A stretch of 64,000 bases of DNA, from the NCBI GenBank assembly GCA_002748425.1, contig PDSJ01000011.1, forward strand, positions 147,247 through 211,246, in the 5' to 3' direction. Under the pieces are notes generated by a model. The model had not been told where the DNA came from. It saw nothing but the letters and a program-made list of their open reading frames with translations, and did no database searches. Position numbers and translations under genes: made by a program. Positions 18,006-28,307 of this stretch are shown here, piece by piece (position 1 is the first letter of the stretch; each line of letters begins with the position of its first letter). Origin of the DNA: a candidate division KSB3 bacterium. GTDB taxonomy: Bacteria; Moduliflexota; Moduliflexia; Moduliflexales; Moduliflexaceae.

Positions 18006-18974
18006 CTAATTCGAGACCATACCTGGTGTTTCTGCCGGCGCAGCTCCGGCGTCATCTTCAGCATGCGCTTCTTCCACGCTTGCCGCATCCGGAGCAGGCT
18101 CATCCTCCTCTGCTGTTTCATCGTCAGCATCTTCGACCGCTGTCGTGTCCGGATCACTCTCCTCTGCTCCGTTGTCTTCTGTTTCAGAAGCTGCTTCCTC
18201 TTCCTTAGCCGGGGGTGGGAATTCCTGATCGAGCCGGACAATTTCCAGGGCTTCTCTGGCTTGACTTTTTATCGCCGCTGAGGTGCTTGAATCAATAACA
18301 GCCTGATAGAGTGCTGCAGCGTGTTCTTTCTCACCGAGTAAACGATAATTTCTGGCAAGATCCATCTGAATGCCCGCTTTTTGAGCATCAGTCACACTTT
18401 CCTCCAATGCCTTAAAACTCTCGACCGCTTTCCGATATTCGCCTTCCTGCTCGAAAATATACGCCAGGCTTTTTTGGGAGCTCAATGCAAGCTGTCCGTC
18501 AGCATATCTTTTGACATAAGTCGAAAAATATTCGCGGGCTTCAGGATAATTTCCCCGTTCGTATTCAAGGCAGCCCAGGAAAAACACGGCTCGTTCCCCA
18601 GTCGGGCTTCCTGAATATTTCTTTACAAGCAGCTTAAAACTTGCGATGCTTTCCTGAGACAGTTTATCGGCCTCATCGCTCCCCTCGTCCCCGCCAGCCA
18701 TGCGTTGCGCATCCTTCGCGTCCAGGCTGAATTGCATGGCTTTCCATTCAAGGGCTGTCGCTTTTTGAGCCTGCCTCTGCTGAAACTTTATCATCGTACT
18801 AGCGATAAATAGCACAAGAATCAGCGCAGCGATGCCGATACCGATACGTTTCAGATTCTGTGTCACCCAATCCATGAGCTTATGAAGGTAAAGCTCCGCA
18901 ACGAATTGATTTCTGAAGTCTTTTTCGTGTGATTTAACACGTTGGCCCTGTTGTGAAGAAGATTTGTTCGCCAT
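18006..18974 (-). CDS. YfgM-like membrane-anchored TPR protein with acidic tail
   Basis: A 322-residue protein with a cytoplasmic basic N-terminus, one membrane helix (RIGIGIAALILVLFIASTMI, residues about 43-62) and a periplasmic TPR domain to about residue 235 (AVFFLGCLEYERGNYPEARE, AGIQMDLARNYRLLGEKEHA). A low-complexity tail of about 80 residues, very rich in Glu, Asp and Ala, closes it. The layout matches YfgM/TPR_21 proteins that sit with the Sec translocon or envelope chaperones. The acidic tail is not part of that family. It precedes proC by 27 bases. Confidence 0.75.
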   Translation of the reverse strand: MANKSSSQQGQRVKSHEKDFRNQFVAELYLHKLMDWVTQNLKRIGIGIAALILVLFIASTMIKFQQRQAQKATALEWKAMQFSLDAKDAQRMAGGDEGSDEADKLSQESIASFKLLVKKYSGSPTGERAVFFLGCLEYERGNYPEAREYFSTYVKRYADGQLALSSQKSLAYIFEQEGEYRKAVESFKALEESVTDAQKAGIQMDLARNYRLLGEKEHAAALYQAVIDSSTSAAIKSQAREALEIVRLDQEFPPPAKEEEAASETEDNGAEESDPDTTAVEDADDETAEEDEPAPDAASVEEAHAEDDAGAAPAETPGMVSN

Positions 18975-19145
18975 GTGAATCGATCCTTTCCCGAATATAA
19001 CTCTATGCCTCTTGGAGTGTTAGACTTGATGGGTATCCCAGGCAGCCTCTTGTCCTTTGGCTCTGATAAAAAGAGGGACTCTGCCTTGTCTTGGACAACA
19101 ACGGTTTATTAACGCGATGTTTCCAATCCACTGTGGAAAGTCAAG

Positions 19146-19652
19146 TCAAAAACGTTCTGATTGAAAAAAATCAACATGAATCAACTGCACGACCGCCTGG
19201 GCAGCGATGCCTTCTCCGCGTCCGGTATATCCCAAGCCCTCGGTTGTCGTGGCTTTGACATTGACTCTGTCCGCTGATGTGCGTAATGCAGCAGCGAGCT
19301 TGTCCTGCATTACAGCGATATAGGAATGAAGTTTGGGGCGCTGAGCGATCACAACCGTATCAAGGTTTGCAAGCCGGAATTCTCGTCCTGCCATTAGCTC
19401 TCTCACCCGCTCCAGCAGAATCATACTTGAAATGCCTGTATAAGCGGGATCGCTATCAGGAAAATGTCTCCCGATGTCGCCGAGTCGAAGTGCGCCCAAT
19501 ATGGCATCGCAGACTGCATGAGTCAGGACATCAGCGTCAGAATGTCCCAGCAGGCCCTTTTCAAATGGGATCACAACCCCTCCGAGAATCAGCCTGCGCT
19601 CATCCACCAGGCGGTGGACGTCGAATCCAATTCCAACTCGAAACATAGGCAA
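19146..19652 (-). CDS. ispF: 2-C-methyl-D-erythritol 2,4-cyclodiphosphate synthase
   Basis: Fifth step of the MEP isoprenoid pathway, making the cyclodiphosphate from CDP-methylerythritol phosphate. Metal-binding DVH (residues 11-13) lies in GIGFDVHRL, followed by GLLGHSDADVLTHAVCDA and the C-terminal VNVKATTTEGLGYTGRGEGI, all diagnostic. Length 168 against about 160 for the family. It is the last gene of a carD-PIN/TRAM-ispD-ispF run. Confidence 0.98.
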   Translation of the reverse strand: MPMFRVGIGFDVHRLVDERRLILGGVVIPFEKGLLGHSDADVLTHAVCDAILGALRLGDIGRHFPDSDPAYTGISSMILLERVRELMAGREFRLANLDTVVIAQRPKLHSYIAVMQDKLAAALRTSADRVNVKATTTEGLGYTGRGEGIAAQAVVQLIHVDFFQSERF

Positions 19653-19719
19653 AGGACGTTTGAGTGTGCAAAGATGTCAGAACGTCAGAAGAGTCTTTTC
19701 TCCCGGCACACTCAGACGA

Positions 19720-20469
19720 TTAATTTCCTCGTTCATCTTGCCAAAATGCCTCGGCAATCAGCAGATCGTCAGGAGTAGTTATTTTGATATTCCGGTACGA
19801 ACCACTAACAATTTTTACTGCATGTCCAAAATGCTCAGCCAGCATAGCATCATCAGTCACTTGCAATTGCAGAGCCGCCGCACGTTTGTGCAGGTCCCGG
19901 ATAAGATCGCAACGGAAGGTCTGCGGCGTTTGAATCTGCCAGAGGGCATTGCGATCGAACGTTTCTTTGACAAAGACCTCCCCTGATGATCCTGAAACAT
20001 CTTCTTCCTCAGGATGACAGACAACGCCTTGTTTGATCGTATCCTTCACTGGAACAGCGACCACACAGGCGCCATGAATTCGAGCCTCCCGCACGGAATC
20101 AACAAGCATCGCTTCCGTCACAAACATGCGGACAGCATCATGAATTACGACAATCTCAGTCTGAGGATTTACCGTTTGCAGGCCGTTCCAGACCGAAGCC
20201 TGCCGCTCCTGTCCGCCTGCAACGATTGTCGAGAGTTTCTGGATATGATAGCGGTGAACGATTTTTTCACATGGCGAACGAAGTTCTTCACCGGTCACCA
20301 GCACAATTTCGTCGACAAGCTCCGAACGTTCAAACGCCATCAGGCTGTGAGCCAGAATCGGAATCCCTCCAATCGGCAAAAATTGTTTTGGCAGCTTCGC
20401 AGAGGTCTTCATGCGCCTGCCTTGGCCAGCGGCGACAATCACAGCACTGACAGAGACGCTGATGCTCAT
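19720..20469 (-). CDS. ispD: 2-C-methyl-D-erythritol 4-phosphate cytidylyltransferase
   Basis: Third step of the MEP pathway: transfer of CMP from CTP to methylerythritol phosphate. The CTP-binding loop is visible as VIVAAGQGRRMKTSAKLPKQ, then VIHDAVRMFV, VAVPVKDTIK and QIQTPQTFRCDLI. Full length (249). It lies 67 bases upstream of ispF and downstream of the PIN/TRAM gene. Confidence 0.98.
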   Translation of the reverse strand: MSISVSVSAVIVAAGQGRRMKTSAKLPKQFLPIGGIPILAHSLMAFERSELVDEIVLVTGEELRSPCEKIVHRYHIQKLSTIVAGGQERQASVWNGLQTVNPQTEIVVIHDAVRMFVTEAMLVDSVREARIHGACVVAVPVKDTIKQGVVCHPEEEDVSGSSGEVFVKETFDRNALWQIQTPQTFRCDLIRDLHKRAAALQLQVTDDAMLAEHFGHAVKIVSGSYRNIKITTPDDLLIAEAFWQDERGN

Positions 20470-20512
20470 AAAAATTTATGCACAGTCATGCTCCTCAAAA
20501 CAAGCGATTGAC

Positions 20513-21526
20513 TTATTTGACAGGAGTGCTGCCAGCGAGCTGTCCGAAAATCATTCGGCCAGCCGTGGTTTGGAGTACGCTGGTCACAGACACGCCGACG
20601 GTCTGACCGATCAGCTTTTTCGCATGATCGATGACAATCATTGTCCCATCGTCAAGATAGGCGATCCCCTGATCGTATTCCTTGCCTTCTTTCAAGACCT
20701 GAACTTCGATCTCTTCTCCCGGCAACACAACCGGCTTCAGGGCATTGGCCAATTCGTTGACATTCAGCACCGACACGCCTTGAAGTTCTGCAACTTTATT
20801 CAGATTGAAGTCATTTGTGATCAGCTTCGCTTCCATCAGCTTGGCAAGCTCGACAAGTTTTGCATCGATTTCTGGAATTTCAGGGAAATCTTGTTCGGTG
20901 ATCTCCACCTGAATATCAACCCGCTTCTGAATTTTATGCAGGATTTCCAGCCCGCGCCGTCCGCGATTGCGTTTAATAGAATCCGCAGAATCAGCAATAT
21001 GCTGCAATTCCTGAAGAATGAACTGTGGAATAAGCAGCACACCTTCCAGAAATCCGGTTTCAGAAAGGTCAGCGATACGCCCGTCGATGATCACACTGGT
21101 ATCAAGGATCTTATAATTTTTACTCAGATGGCGTTCGGAAACAGAGCTGCGCTGGAAGTCCATCGAAACATGCTGCAAACGTGTCATACCGATCATAGCC
21201 CCTGTGAGCACACATAACACACTCAGTGAGCGTTGCAGATACAACAGCAGTCCGCTGGATTCCACAACATTAAGAAAAAACACCCTGAGCAAAAAAAACG
21301 AGATCACAAGACCGATGATCCCGCCCAGTATCGCTCCAAGCATCGCTTTAGAAGAGACTTTGCGAAGAATAAATTCCAGAAACAATGTGAGAACAGCGAG
21401 CATCAGCCCCCATGCCACGCCGACAAGGCTGCTTTCAAGGGAATGTCCCTGCTGGAAACCGAAAACATATCCCGTGACTCCCAAAATGCCTGCAAAAACA
21501 ATCTTTCCTGCACGAGTAGAGTTCAC
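20513..21526 (-). CDS. PIN/TRAM-domain membrane protein (YacL type)
   Basis: A 337-residue protein with four predicted membrane helices (residues about 5-115), a PIN nuclease-like domain ([34 protein letters not shown] with the acidic residues of the active site) and a C-terminal TRAM domain ([35 protein letters not shown]). Start: GTG at 21526, eight bases after GGAGAG; the frame is open further upstream to 21745 but would overlap carD. The carD, PIN/TRAM, ispD, ispF order is widespread in bacteria. Nuclease activity and target are unproven. Confidence 0.9.
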   Translation of the reverse strand: MNSTRAGKIVFAGILGVTGYVFGFQQGHSLESSLVGVAWGLMLAVLTLFLEFILRKVSSKAMLGAILGGIIGLVISFFLLRVFFLNVVESSGLLLYLQRSLSVLCVLTGAMIGMTRLQHVSMDFQRSSVSERHLSKNYKILDTSVIIDGRIADLSETGFLEGVLLIPQFILQELQHIADSADSIKRNRGRRGLEILHKIQKRVDIQVEITEQDFPEIPEIDAKLVELAKLMEAKLITNDFNLNKVAELQGVSVLNVNELANALKPVVLPGEEIEVQVLKEGKEYDQGIAYLDDGTMIVIDHAKKLIGQTVGVSVTSVLQTTAGRMIFGQLAGSTPVK

Positions 21527-21731
21527 TTCCTGTTCTCTCCTTAAACTTAACGGAACGTGTTGTAGGCCATACCGCAGCTCACAAAGGCCGACAGGGAATA
21601 CAGCCACATCCCCTGACCAACAGGAATATGGCACAAAAATAACGAGAGTGTTTGGAACCCTTTCTCCAAACACTCCCGACCTCTCCACTACGTCTTCTTT
21701 CTCTGCATAGACAGACGTTATACGACGGCCT

Positions 21732-22214
21732 TCAGGCTGCGGCACAGCATTTATTGATTAAGGATTCTGCCTGAGCTGTTCCGATTTTTTTGGAATGCGC
21801 AATTTCCATGACAATCAGCTCACGAGTACTATCCAGCATCTTGCGTTCGCCAAACGAAAGTTCTTTTTTCTGGCCCAGCCGTGTTAAATTTTTAAAGACT
21901 TCTGCAATTTCGTAAATGGAACCGGTTCTGATTTTGTCCAGGTTGAAATTATACCGTTTGTTCCATTTTGGCGGCATATTATTGATTTCATCGCTTAAGA
22001 TATCAAACACCCTTTCAACTTCCGGTTCCTGAATGATCTGCCGTAAGCCGACTTTTTGCGCATTAAATGTCGGAACAATAATTTTCAGATCTTTTCCAAT
22101 GATGCTTAATACATAGCATGTCACTTTCTGCCCGGCGATTTCTTTTTCTTCAACCCCTTCAATCCTTCCGACGCCATGGCTCGGATACACAACCTTATCT
22201 CCAACAGTAAACAT
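21732..22214 (-). CDS. CarD-family transcription regulator
   Basis: A 160-residue RNA-polymerase-binding protein. The N-terminal RNAP-interaction (Tudor-like) domain starts [20 protein letters not shown] and contains [15 protein letters not shown]. The C-terminal helical domain carries [20 protein letters not shown] and [19 protein letters not shown] and contacts promoter DNA. The ATG at 22214 gives the standard length; AGGAGG lies 11 bases upstream. The in-frame extension to 22253 is not needed. It regulates rRNA and other promoters in species where it has been studied. Confidence 0.95.
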   Translation of the reverse strand: MFTVGDKVVYPSHGVGRIEGVEEKEIAGQKVTCYVLSIIGKDLKIIVPTFNAQKVGLRQIIQEPEVERVFDILSDEINNMPPKWNKRYNFNLDKIRTGSIYEIAEVFKNLTRLGQKKELSFGERKMLDSTRELIVMEIAHSKKIGTAQAESLINKCCAAA

Positions 22215-22553
22215 CAACGTATTTTCCTCCTTGCTCGGAACTATTTCTGACAATCTGCTTTAAAATGATTAATGATCGTAAAATCGTTCTTCTCATACAG
22301 CACTCAGGAAAAAATTTTTACGGAGTACTCACTCACGACAATCGTTTTTCCTCCCGTGAGAGCATCAAAAAGCACACAACACTCTCTGGCAAAGCTTTTT
22401 CTTGAATAATGGAAATCTCAGAACGTTAAACCTTACTTTAGAAACCCTGAGCAGATCATGTGTTATAAACCATAATCTCATAATTTCCATTTTTAAACAA
22501 GAAATATCTGCCTTTTTCAGTGAATAAATTCATCATCTCGCGTCGAAACAGGC
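22215..22553. other. Gene-free leader of the carD operon
   Basis: 339 AT-rich bases between ymdB and carD. I see no gene, and no convincing promoter pair beyond general AT-richness; the carD operon promoter should be here. Confidence 0.5.
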
Positions 22554-23348
22554 TTACAGTGGCATTTGACAGGACATTCGCTGAATGTCTTGCGCAATTC
22601 CACGCTGCGGATCGATGGTGAGCACAACAGCATGCAGACGTGGATTAAGAGTCGATGGCTCAAAACGCACCGGCATCGCCGTTAAAAATTTTTGGATCGC
22701 CAATTCTTTTTTCACCCCCAGGACGGAGTCCATCGCGCCAGTCATACCGACATCCGTAATATAGGCCGTTCCCTGAGGCAGCACTCGTTCGTCGGCGGTC
22801 TGAACATGGGTATGCGTTCCCAGGACCGCTGCAACCCTACCGTCAAGATACCAGCCAAGAGCCTGTTTTTCAGCAGTTGCTTCCGCATGAAAATCCACAA
22901 GAATTACTGCACCACTGTCAGCTAAACGCATGATTTCTTCGTCTGCTGCCTGAAAAGGACAGCTATAGGCGTCCATAAACACCCTCCCGACAAGATTGAT
23001 CACAGCTATCAGACGGCCGTTACGGCAAGTGTACTCACAGGTCCCTGCCCCCGGAGCTTCAGGCGATGACAGATTCATCGGACGAATCAATTCCTTTTTC
23101 TTGTCGAGATAGTCGATAATTTCTTTTTTTTTCCAGATATGATTGCCTGATGTGATAATGTCAATCCCTGCTGCAAACAACTGATCGGCAATTTTCGGCG
23201 TCAGCCCCGCCCCGCCCGCTGCGTTCTCGCCGTTTGCGATGACAGCATCAAGCTGATAACGCTCACGAAGCTCGGGAAGCACACGTTTAACAAGGTCTCT
23301 TCCAGATTTACCGACAATATCTCCAATAACTACAATCTTCACAGTCAA
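22554..23348 (-). CDS. YmdB-family metallophosphoesterase
   Basis: A 264-residue phosphodiesterase of the YmdB/TIGR00282 family, which hydrolyses cyclic nucleotides such as 2',3'-cAMP. Metal ligands are visible in IGDIVGKSGRD, ANGENAAGG, TSGNHIWKKKE, DFHAEATAEK and GTHTHVQTADE, with DVGMTG near the C-terminus. It lies 52 bases after rny, the usual pairing, and both act in RNA turnover or signalling. Confidence 0.95.
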   Translation of the reverse strand: MTVKIVVIGDIVGKSGRDLVKRVLPELRERYQLDAVIANGENAAGGAGLTPKIADQLFAAGIDIITSGNHIWKKKEIIDYLDKKKELIRPMNLSSPEAPGAGTCEYTCRNGRLIAVINLVGRVFMDAYSCPFQAADEEIMRLADSGAVILVDFHAEATAEKQALGWYLDGRVAAVLGTHTHVQTADERVLPQGTAYITDVGMTGAMDSVLGVKKELAIQKFLTAMPVRFEPSTLNPRLHAVVLTIDPQRGIAQDIQRMSCQMPL

Positions 23349-23400
23349 AGAGCTGATTGCTCCGCCATGCGCTGCATGCGCATCACAGATAAATCGGCGT

Positions 23401-24963
23401 TTAATGCGCGTAAGTAAACGATCGGGTTTCTCGAATCACAGTCACTTTAATTTGCCCCGGATATTCTACCTCTTTTTCGATCCGCCGCGCAATATCGCTT
23501 GCCAGCACCACGGCTTCGTCGTCTGAGACTTTTTCGTAATTTACAATCACACGAATTTCACGCCCGGCCTGAATGGCATACGAATTTTCGACACCATGGA
23601 ATGAATTACTGATTTCTTCCAGCTTTTCGAGACGTTTGACATACGATTCAAGGATTTCTCTCCGTGCTCCCGGACGAGCCGCTGAAAGGGCATCTGCCGC
23701 GGAAATGATAACTGCTTCCAGGCTTGTCGGCTCAATATCATAATGATGCGCTTCTATTGCATGGATGACTCGCTTGCTTTCATTATATTTCCGCGCTAAT
23801 TCCGCACCAATCACTGCATGGGCGCCTTCAACTTCATGATTGACCGCCTTTCCAATATCGTGCAGTAAGCCAGCGCGTTTGGCGACTTGAATGTTTGCTC
23901 CCAGTTCAGCCGCCATAATTCCAGCGATGTACGCAACCTCCTTTGAATGCAGCAGAACGTTTTGCGTGTAACTCGTGCGATACCTCAAACGTCCGAGCAA
24001 ACGGATCGCTTCCGGATGCAGGCCGTGGATTCCTGCGTCAAAAGTAGCCTTTTCCCCTTCTTCATAGATAATGCCATCCATCTCGCCTCGAACTTTGCTC
24101 ACGATTTCTTCAATCCGCGTGGGATGAATACGTCCGTCGGCGATCAGACGCTCGAGCGAGATGCGGGCGATCTCGCGCTTAATCGGGTCAAAACCTGACA
24201 AGATCACCGCGCCTGGTGTATCATCGATAATCAGATCAACACCCGCGACACTCTCAAAGGTACGAATATTTCGTCCTTCACGACCGATAATACGGCCTTT
24301 CATGTCATCATTCGGCAAAGCCACGACAGAGACTGTGGTCTCGGCAATATGATCCGCAGCGCAGCGCTGGATCGAGGTCATAATAATCTCTTTTGCCTTT
24401 TTATCCGCGTTCTGGCGGGCTTCTTCATGCAACCGCCGAATGGTTTTTGACGCTTCGTATCTTGCCTCATTCTCCATCCGCTGAACAAGCTCCTGCTTCG
24501 CTTCTTCAGCCGTCATCGCAGAAATATTCTCCAGGACGTTCTGCTGCTCCAGAATCAGAGACGCATGCAACTCCTGCTCTTTGTGGAGCGCCTGTCGATG
24601 ACTTTCGAGTTTTTGTTCGGAGATTAAGAGTTCTGCGCTTCGCTGGGCAAGCATGGAGTCTTTGCGATCGAGATGCTCTTCTTTCTGGTTCAAACGGCTT
24701 TCTAATTTCGACAGCTCAACCCGCCGCTCTTTCGAATCTTGTTCAAATTCTGCGCGCGCCTGATAGAGCGCATCTTTCGCTTCAAGGAGAATCTGTTTCT
24801 TTTCCGCTTCCGCTTCCGCTTTCGCGTCTTCAATGATTTGTGCCGACAGTAATCCGGCTTTTGCGCTCCTGCGCTCGATCACCTCTTTTCGAAGCAGATA
24901 GCCAAGCCCGGCTCCGATCAGAATTCCAAAAGTTACTACTACAACGCTGCCGATAGACACCAT
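23401..24963 (-). CDS. rny: Ribonuclease Y
   Basis: Membrane-anchored endoribonuclease that starts mRNA decay, 520 residues. In order: N-terminal membrane helix ([18 protein letters not shown]), a long coiled coil (about 30-200), a KH RNA-binding domain ([20 protein letters not shown]), and an HD domain with the metal-binding pair in [20 protein letters not shown]. The C-terminus, ending [19 protein letters not shown], is typical. Full length, start unambiguous. Confidence 0.98.
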   Translation of the reverse strand: MVSIGSVVVVTFGILIGAGLGYLLRKEVIERRSAKAGLLSAQIIEDAKAEAEAEKKQILLEAKDALYQARAEFEQDSKERRVELSKLESRLNQKEEHLDRKDSMLAQRSAELLISEQKLESHRQALHKEQELHASLILEQQNVLENISAMTAEEAKQELVQRMENEARYEASKTIRRLHEEARQNADKKAKEIIMTSIQRCAADHIAETTVSVVALPNDDMKGRIIGREGRNIRTFESVAGVDLIIDDTPGAVILSGFDPIKREIARISLERLIADGRIHPTRIEEIVSKVRGEMDGIIYEEGEKATFDAGIHGLHPEAIRLLGRLRYRTSYTQNVLLHSKEVAYIAGIMAAELGANIQVAKRAGLLHDIGKAVNHEVEGAHAVIGAELARKYNESKRVIHAIEAHHYDIEPTSLEAVIISAADALSAARPGARREILESYVKRLEKLEEISNSFHGVENSYAIQAGREIRVIVNYEKVSDDEAVVLASDIARRIEKEVEYPGQIKVTVIRETRSFTYAH

Positions 24964-25101
24964 AGGATCATATACCTCGCAGAAGCTTCACTGGACACGT
25001 CTTGTTAGCGCATGAGAACAATGACGGAGCCTTGCCTCTCAATCACTCAGACTTTTTTATATTGTGCGGATAAAAACCGGGACAGGAGGCTATATGAAGT
25101 T

Positions 25102-25344
25102 ATGCCGCGCAACGGCATGTAACGTGTATGACGTCGTGCAGAGAAAACGAGGACTCCACGCGTTCAGCGCAGGGACAAACTCGTGGAAGTTGCGTTTGGT
25201 TGACGCCTTCAAGGGCGCGCGAACAGACAATGTCCCCCACCATTGCGCCGTGTGAAGTAAAATCTTTGAACCTGGTAAAACCAGGTGGGTGCTTTCGCAG
25301 GAATTTCACAAGGTCCCCAGTTTCAGAAGAAGCCGGGGCTTCTT
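25102..25344. ncRNA. Candidate structured RNA, strand unresolved
   Basis: Consecutive inverted repeats: ATGCCG/CGGCAT (25102-25118); GAAG-tt-GCGT/ACGC-CTTC (25185-25210); CAATG/CATTG within GGCG/CGCC (25214-25249); ACCTGGT-aaa-ACCAGGT (25270-25286); AAGAAGCC-gg-GGCTTCTT (25327-25344). This density is unusual for spacer DNA. The position upstream of rny, and the TTTGAACC followed by an ACCTGGT hairpin, recall 6S RNA, but I could not fold a convincing 6S rod with a central bubble. Coordinates are the limits of the hairpins, not mapped ends. Confidence 0.35.
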
Positions 25345-25788
25345 ATCCATCCCCAGTCTCAAGCTCCCTGTCTTGAAGTTGGTAGGCTCAAGAGTTTTAC
25401 TACATCACGGTCACGGTAGGGGAAACTCTACAATCTATTTTCACGATGTTCTCTGATATATAAAGATATCCTCTCAGAACAATATGAACAACGGCAGCAT
25501 ATATATCATGGCTAAAATCGCGATACTGTTCAACAACACTGCTCCAAAAAATTAAATTTTCAAAGCCGCAAGATAGAGAAAAAGCTCTGGGAACAAACTC
25601 TGCATCGCCGACACGATACACAACTTCGTATCTTTTGCACAGTTCTGCCGCTCGTTATTTCAGATGGAAGTCTTCATCGTCGTATTCACAACAACACTGG
25701 ACGCATGATCTTTACTCGAGTATCACATACCAGGCACAACACACAAACCCATATTGACAAAAATTTCGTCCCAGTACAGACATACATG

Positions 25789-25812
25789 CGGGAAAATTCT
25801 TTTCCCGTTTTT
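25789..25812 (+). terminator. Plus-strand intrinsic terminator facing pheT
   Basis: Stem CGGGAAAA/TTTTCCCG (25789-25807, loop TTC) followed by TTTTT on the plus strand only. It would stop a plus-strand transcript just before it runs antisense into pheT; it could also act as a weaker stop after pheT on the other strand. Confidence 0.55.
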
Positions 25813-25825
25813 CACAGAACAACTA

Positions 25826-28255
25826 TCACCGTAATCGAAGCCCTGCCCGGGCTTCCAATTGCGCGATAATACGCTGATGAACGCCGGCAACTTCGCGATC
25901 GGTCAGGGTTTTCTCCGCTGAACGATAGCACAGCGAATAGGTCAAACTTGCATTTTCATCGCCGACCTGCGGCCCGACATAGCGGTCGACCAACACCACC
26001 TTTTCCAGTAAGGGCTGCCCAACCTCAAAAATGATCGATTCGACTTCGGAAGCCTCAACCCTGGAGAGGGGCACAATAACTGCTAAATCCCGGTGAACCT
26101 CTGGATATTTGGGAAGCGGGTTGAATCCAGCTTGTAACTTCGCGGAGTGCACGAGCACATCGAAGCACAATTCAAATACATACACTTCCTCATCGGGAAG
26201 ATCAAATGCGTCGCTGACATCAGGATGAATTTTTCCAAGAATGCCAAGAGTTTCATCATCGACCCTGATCACGGCTGACTCCCCTGGATGAAGAAACGAT
26301 TCCGAGTCGAGACGGCGAAAAAAATAAGGAATATGCAGCTGCCGAAGAACATTCTCCACAATGCCTTTCAGATCGTAAAAATCTACGGCCTCCTGACGTT
26401 GATTCCATCCGAATTCTTGCCGCTGACCACTCAAGACGCCACTGACAACCAGCTTTTCTTCGGGGAGAACGTCTGCCCCCTCATCAGCACTGAGAAAAAT
26501 TTTTCCGATCTCAAAAAGCCGAATATTTTCTACTCGATTACTTCTGTTAGAAATAAAATTTTCCAGTAAACCCGGAATTGTGGTCGTCCGTAAAACACTT
26601 TGCTCATTCGTCAAAGGATTTCTCAACGGGACCACCTTATCATAAGGATTCTTCTTGTCAATCCCTAATTTGCCCAAACTGTTCTTATCAAAAAAACTAT
26701 AGTTTATCACTTCGTGCAATCCCTGACGCAAGAGGGATTCCCGGAGGACATGCTCGACATCTTTTGCAACACTGTTGACGCGGGGAGGAATTTCTCCTGA
26801 GGGGAGTGCCGCAGGAATATTGTCGAATCCGTAAACGCGTCCGACCTCTTCCACCAAATCAATTTCCCGCTCAACGTCTGATCTGTAAGACGGGACTTCT
26901 ACAGTCAAGCTCTCCTCAGAGCATTCGAGGGTCTGGAAACCAAGGCCGGAAAGAATCTTTTCGATCACCGTCGATGGGATATCCACCCCGAGGATGCCGG
27001 AAACGCGAGCAAAGCGCAACGTCACTTTCACGGGAACATGCGGAGTCGGATACACATCGAGAAGACCTCGACATACTCTTCCGCCACCAAGCTCAGCAAT
27101 CAGTTTTATCGCCCGCTGCAAAGCAAGATCAGTGCTCTGCACATCAACGCAGCGTTCAAAACGATAGCTGGATTCAGTGCTTAAAGCAAGCTTTTTGGCA
27201 GTTTTTCGGATATTTGAAGGCTCAAAGCGGGCACTTTCCAGCAAGATCTCTGTTGTTGAATCGCTTATCTCGGAATTTTGCCCTCCCATAACACCGCCGA
27301 TAGCGACATTTTTCTCACCATCAGCAATCATCAGCATACTATCGTCCAGTTGACGTTCAACGCCATCCAGGGTCACAAAGCGCTCACCATCGTCAGCCCG
27401 GCGTACAAGAATCTTCCGGCCTTTGACCAGGTCCAAATCAAAAGCATGCAGGGGCTGCCCCAGCTCCATCATAACGAGATTGGTGACATCAACAACATTA
27501 TTAATCGAGCGGACACCGAGACTTTCCAGCCGAGATTTCAGCCACAGGGGCGAAGGCGCAATCGTCACGCCGGAAATGACGCCGGCAGTATAACGGTGGC
27601 ACAGTTCCGGACTTTCGATTGAAACGTCAATCTGTTCTGAGACCTCCGGCCCTTCTTCAGGATAGTCGATAAACGGGGAACGAAGCGGCACATCCAGTAA
27701 GGCGGAAAGCTCTCTGGCAATGCCGATATGGCTCAAACAATCCCCCCGATTCGGTGTCAGGCCGATTTCGAGCACAGTGTCATCTTCAGGCAGTCCCAAC
27801 AGCCTGGCTGTCAGGGGAGTTCCGCCAGGAACGTCGGTGTGGAGATGCAAAATGCCGCTGTGATCGTTCCCAATCCCAAGTTCATCTTCAGCGCACAACA
27901 TTCCGGACGACACAATTTCACGAATCTCCGTATCGAGAATCTTCATCCCGTTGGGCAAGACTGCTCCCGGAAGCGCGACAGCAACTTTGGCATCTGCGAT
28001 CGCATTTGGAGCGCCACAGACAATAGTACGAGCAGCATCTTCTCCTGTGTCCACCTGACATACTGAAAGTTTTTGCGCGTCAGGATGAGCCTGGACGTCA
28101 AGGATTTCTCCGACAACAACATGCTCAGGAATGCGAAAAGAAAAATCTTCCCGCCCTTCTACTTCAAGTCCGGCCATTGTCAGGAGATGCGCAAGTTCGT
28201 CAGCAGAGATCTGACACTCGATATATTCTTGTAGCCAGCGATAACTGATTTTCAT
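25826..28255 (-). CDS. pheT: Phenylalanyl-tRNA synthetase beta subunit
   Basis: 809 residues, normal length. The N-terminal opening MKISYRWLQEYI is typical. A tRNA-binding OB domain follows (VVGEILDVQAHPDAQKLSVC), then the B3/B4 editing domain (GQPLHAFDLDLVKGRKILVR, VAIGGVMGG), the B5 domain, the synthetase-like core (EEVGRVYGFDNIP, RNPLTNEQSVLRTT) and the C-terminal FDX-ACB anticodon-binding domain (PLPKYPEVHRDLAVIVP). With PheS it forms the alpha2-beta2 enzyme charging tRNA-Phe. It follows pheS by 52 bases. Confidence 0.99.
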   Translation of the reverse strand: MKISYRWLQEYIECQISADELAHLLTMAGLEVEGREDFSFRIPEHVVVGEILDVQAHPDAQKLSVCQVDTGEDAARTIVCGAPNAIADAKVAVALPGAVLPNGMKILDTEIREIVSSGMLCAEDELGIGNDHSGILHLHTDVPGGTPLTARLLGLPEDDTVLEIGLTPNRGDCLSHIGIARELSALLDVPLRSPFIDYPEEGPEVSEQIDVSIESPELCHRYTAGVISGVTIAPSPLWLKSRLESLGVRSINNVVDVTNLVMMELGQPLHAFDLDLVKGRKILVRRADDGERFVTLDGVERQLDDSMLMIADGEKNVAIGGVMGGQNSEISDSTTEILLESARFEPSNIRKTAKKLALSTESSYRFERCVDVQSTDLALQRAIKLIAELGGGRVCRGLLDVYPTPHVPVKVTLRFARVSGILGVDIPSTVIEKILSGLGFQTLECSEESLTVEVPSYRSDVEREIDLVEEVGRVYGFDNIPAALPSGEIPPRVNSVAKDVEHVLRESLLRQGLHEVINYSFFDKNSLGKLGIDKKNPYDKVVPLRNPLTNEQSVLRTTTIPGLLENFISNRSNRVENIRLFEIGKIFLSADEGADVLPEEKLVVSGVLSGQRQEFGWNQRQEAVDFYDLKGIVENVLRQLHIPYFFRRLDSESFLHPGESAVIRVDDETLGILGKIHPDVSDAFDLPDEEVYVFELCFDVLVHSAKLQAGFNPLPKYPEVHRDLAVIVPLSRVEASEVESIIFEVGQPLLEKVVLVDRYVGPQVGDENASLTYSLCYRSAEKTLTDREVAGVHQRIIAQLEARAGLRLR

Positions 28256-28307
28256 ACAACACCATCAGCCGTATGCTGCTCGGATACGGCTTTATGAGGC
28301 AAAAAAT

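Larger units (their letters stand above)
24964..25825. other. 862-base gene-free interval between pheT and rny
   Basis: No credible protein gene on either strand. In relatives I would expect zapA and often a 6S RNA between pheT and rny; no ZapA-like frame is visible. The rny-proximal half (25102-25344) is dense in stable hairpins, listed separately; the pheT-proximal part is AT-rich and ends in a plus-strand terminator. Confidence 0.6.

Noticed and set aside
25064..25376. Overlapping plus- and minus-strand short frames in the pheT-rny interval
   Set aside because: They arise from the GC-rich hairpin region, lack ribosome sites or family likeness, and overlap each other.
25400..25621. 73-codon minus-strand frame, considered as zapA
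   Set aside because: No ZapA features and no ribosome site.
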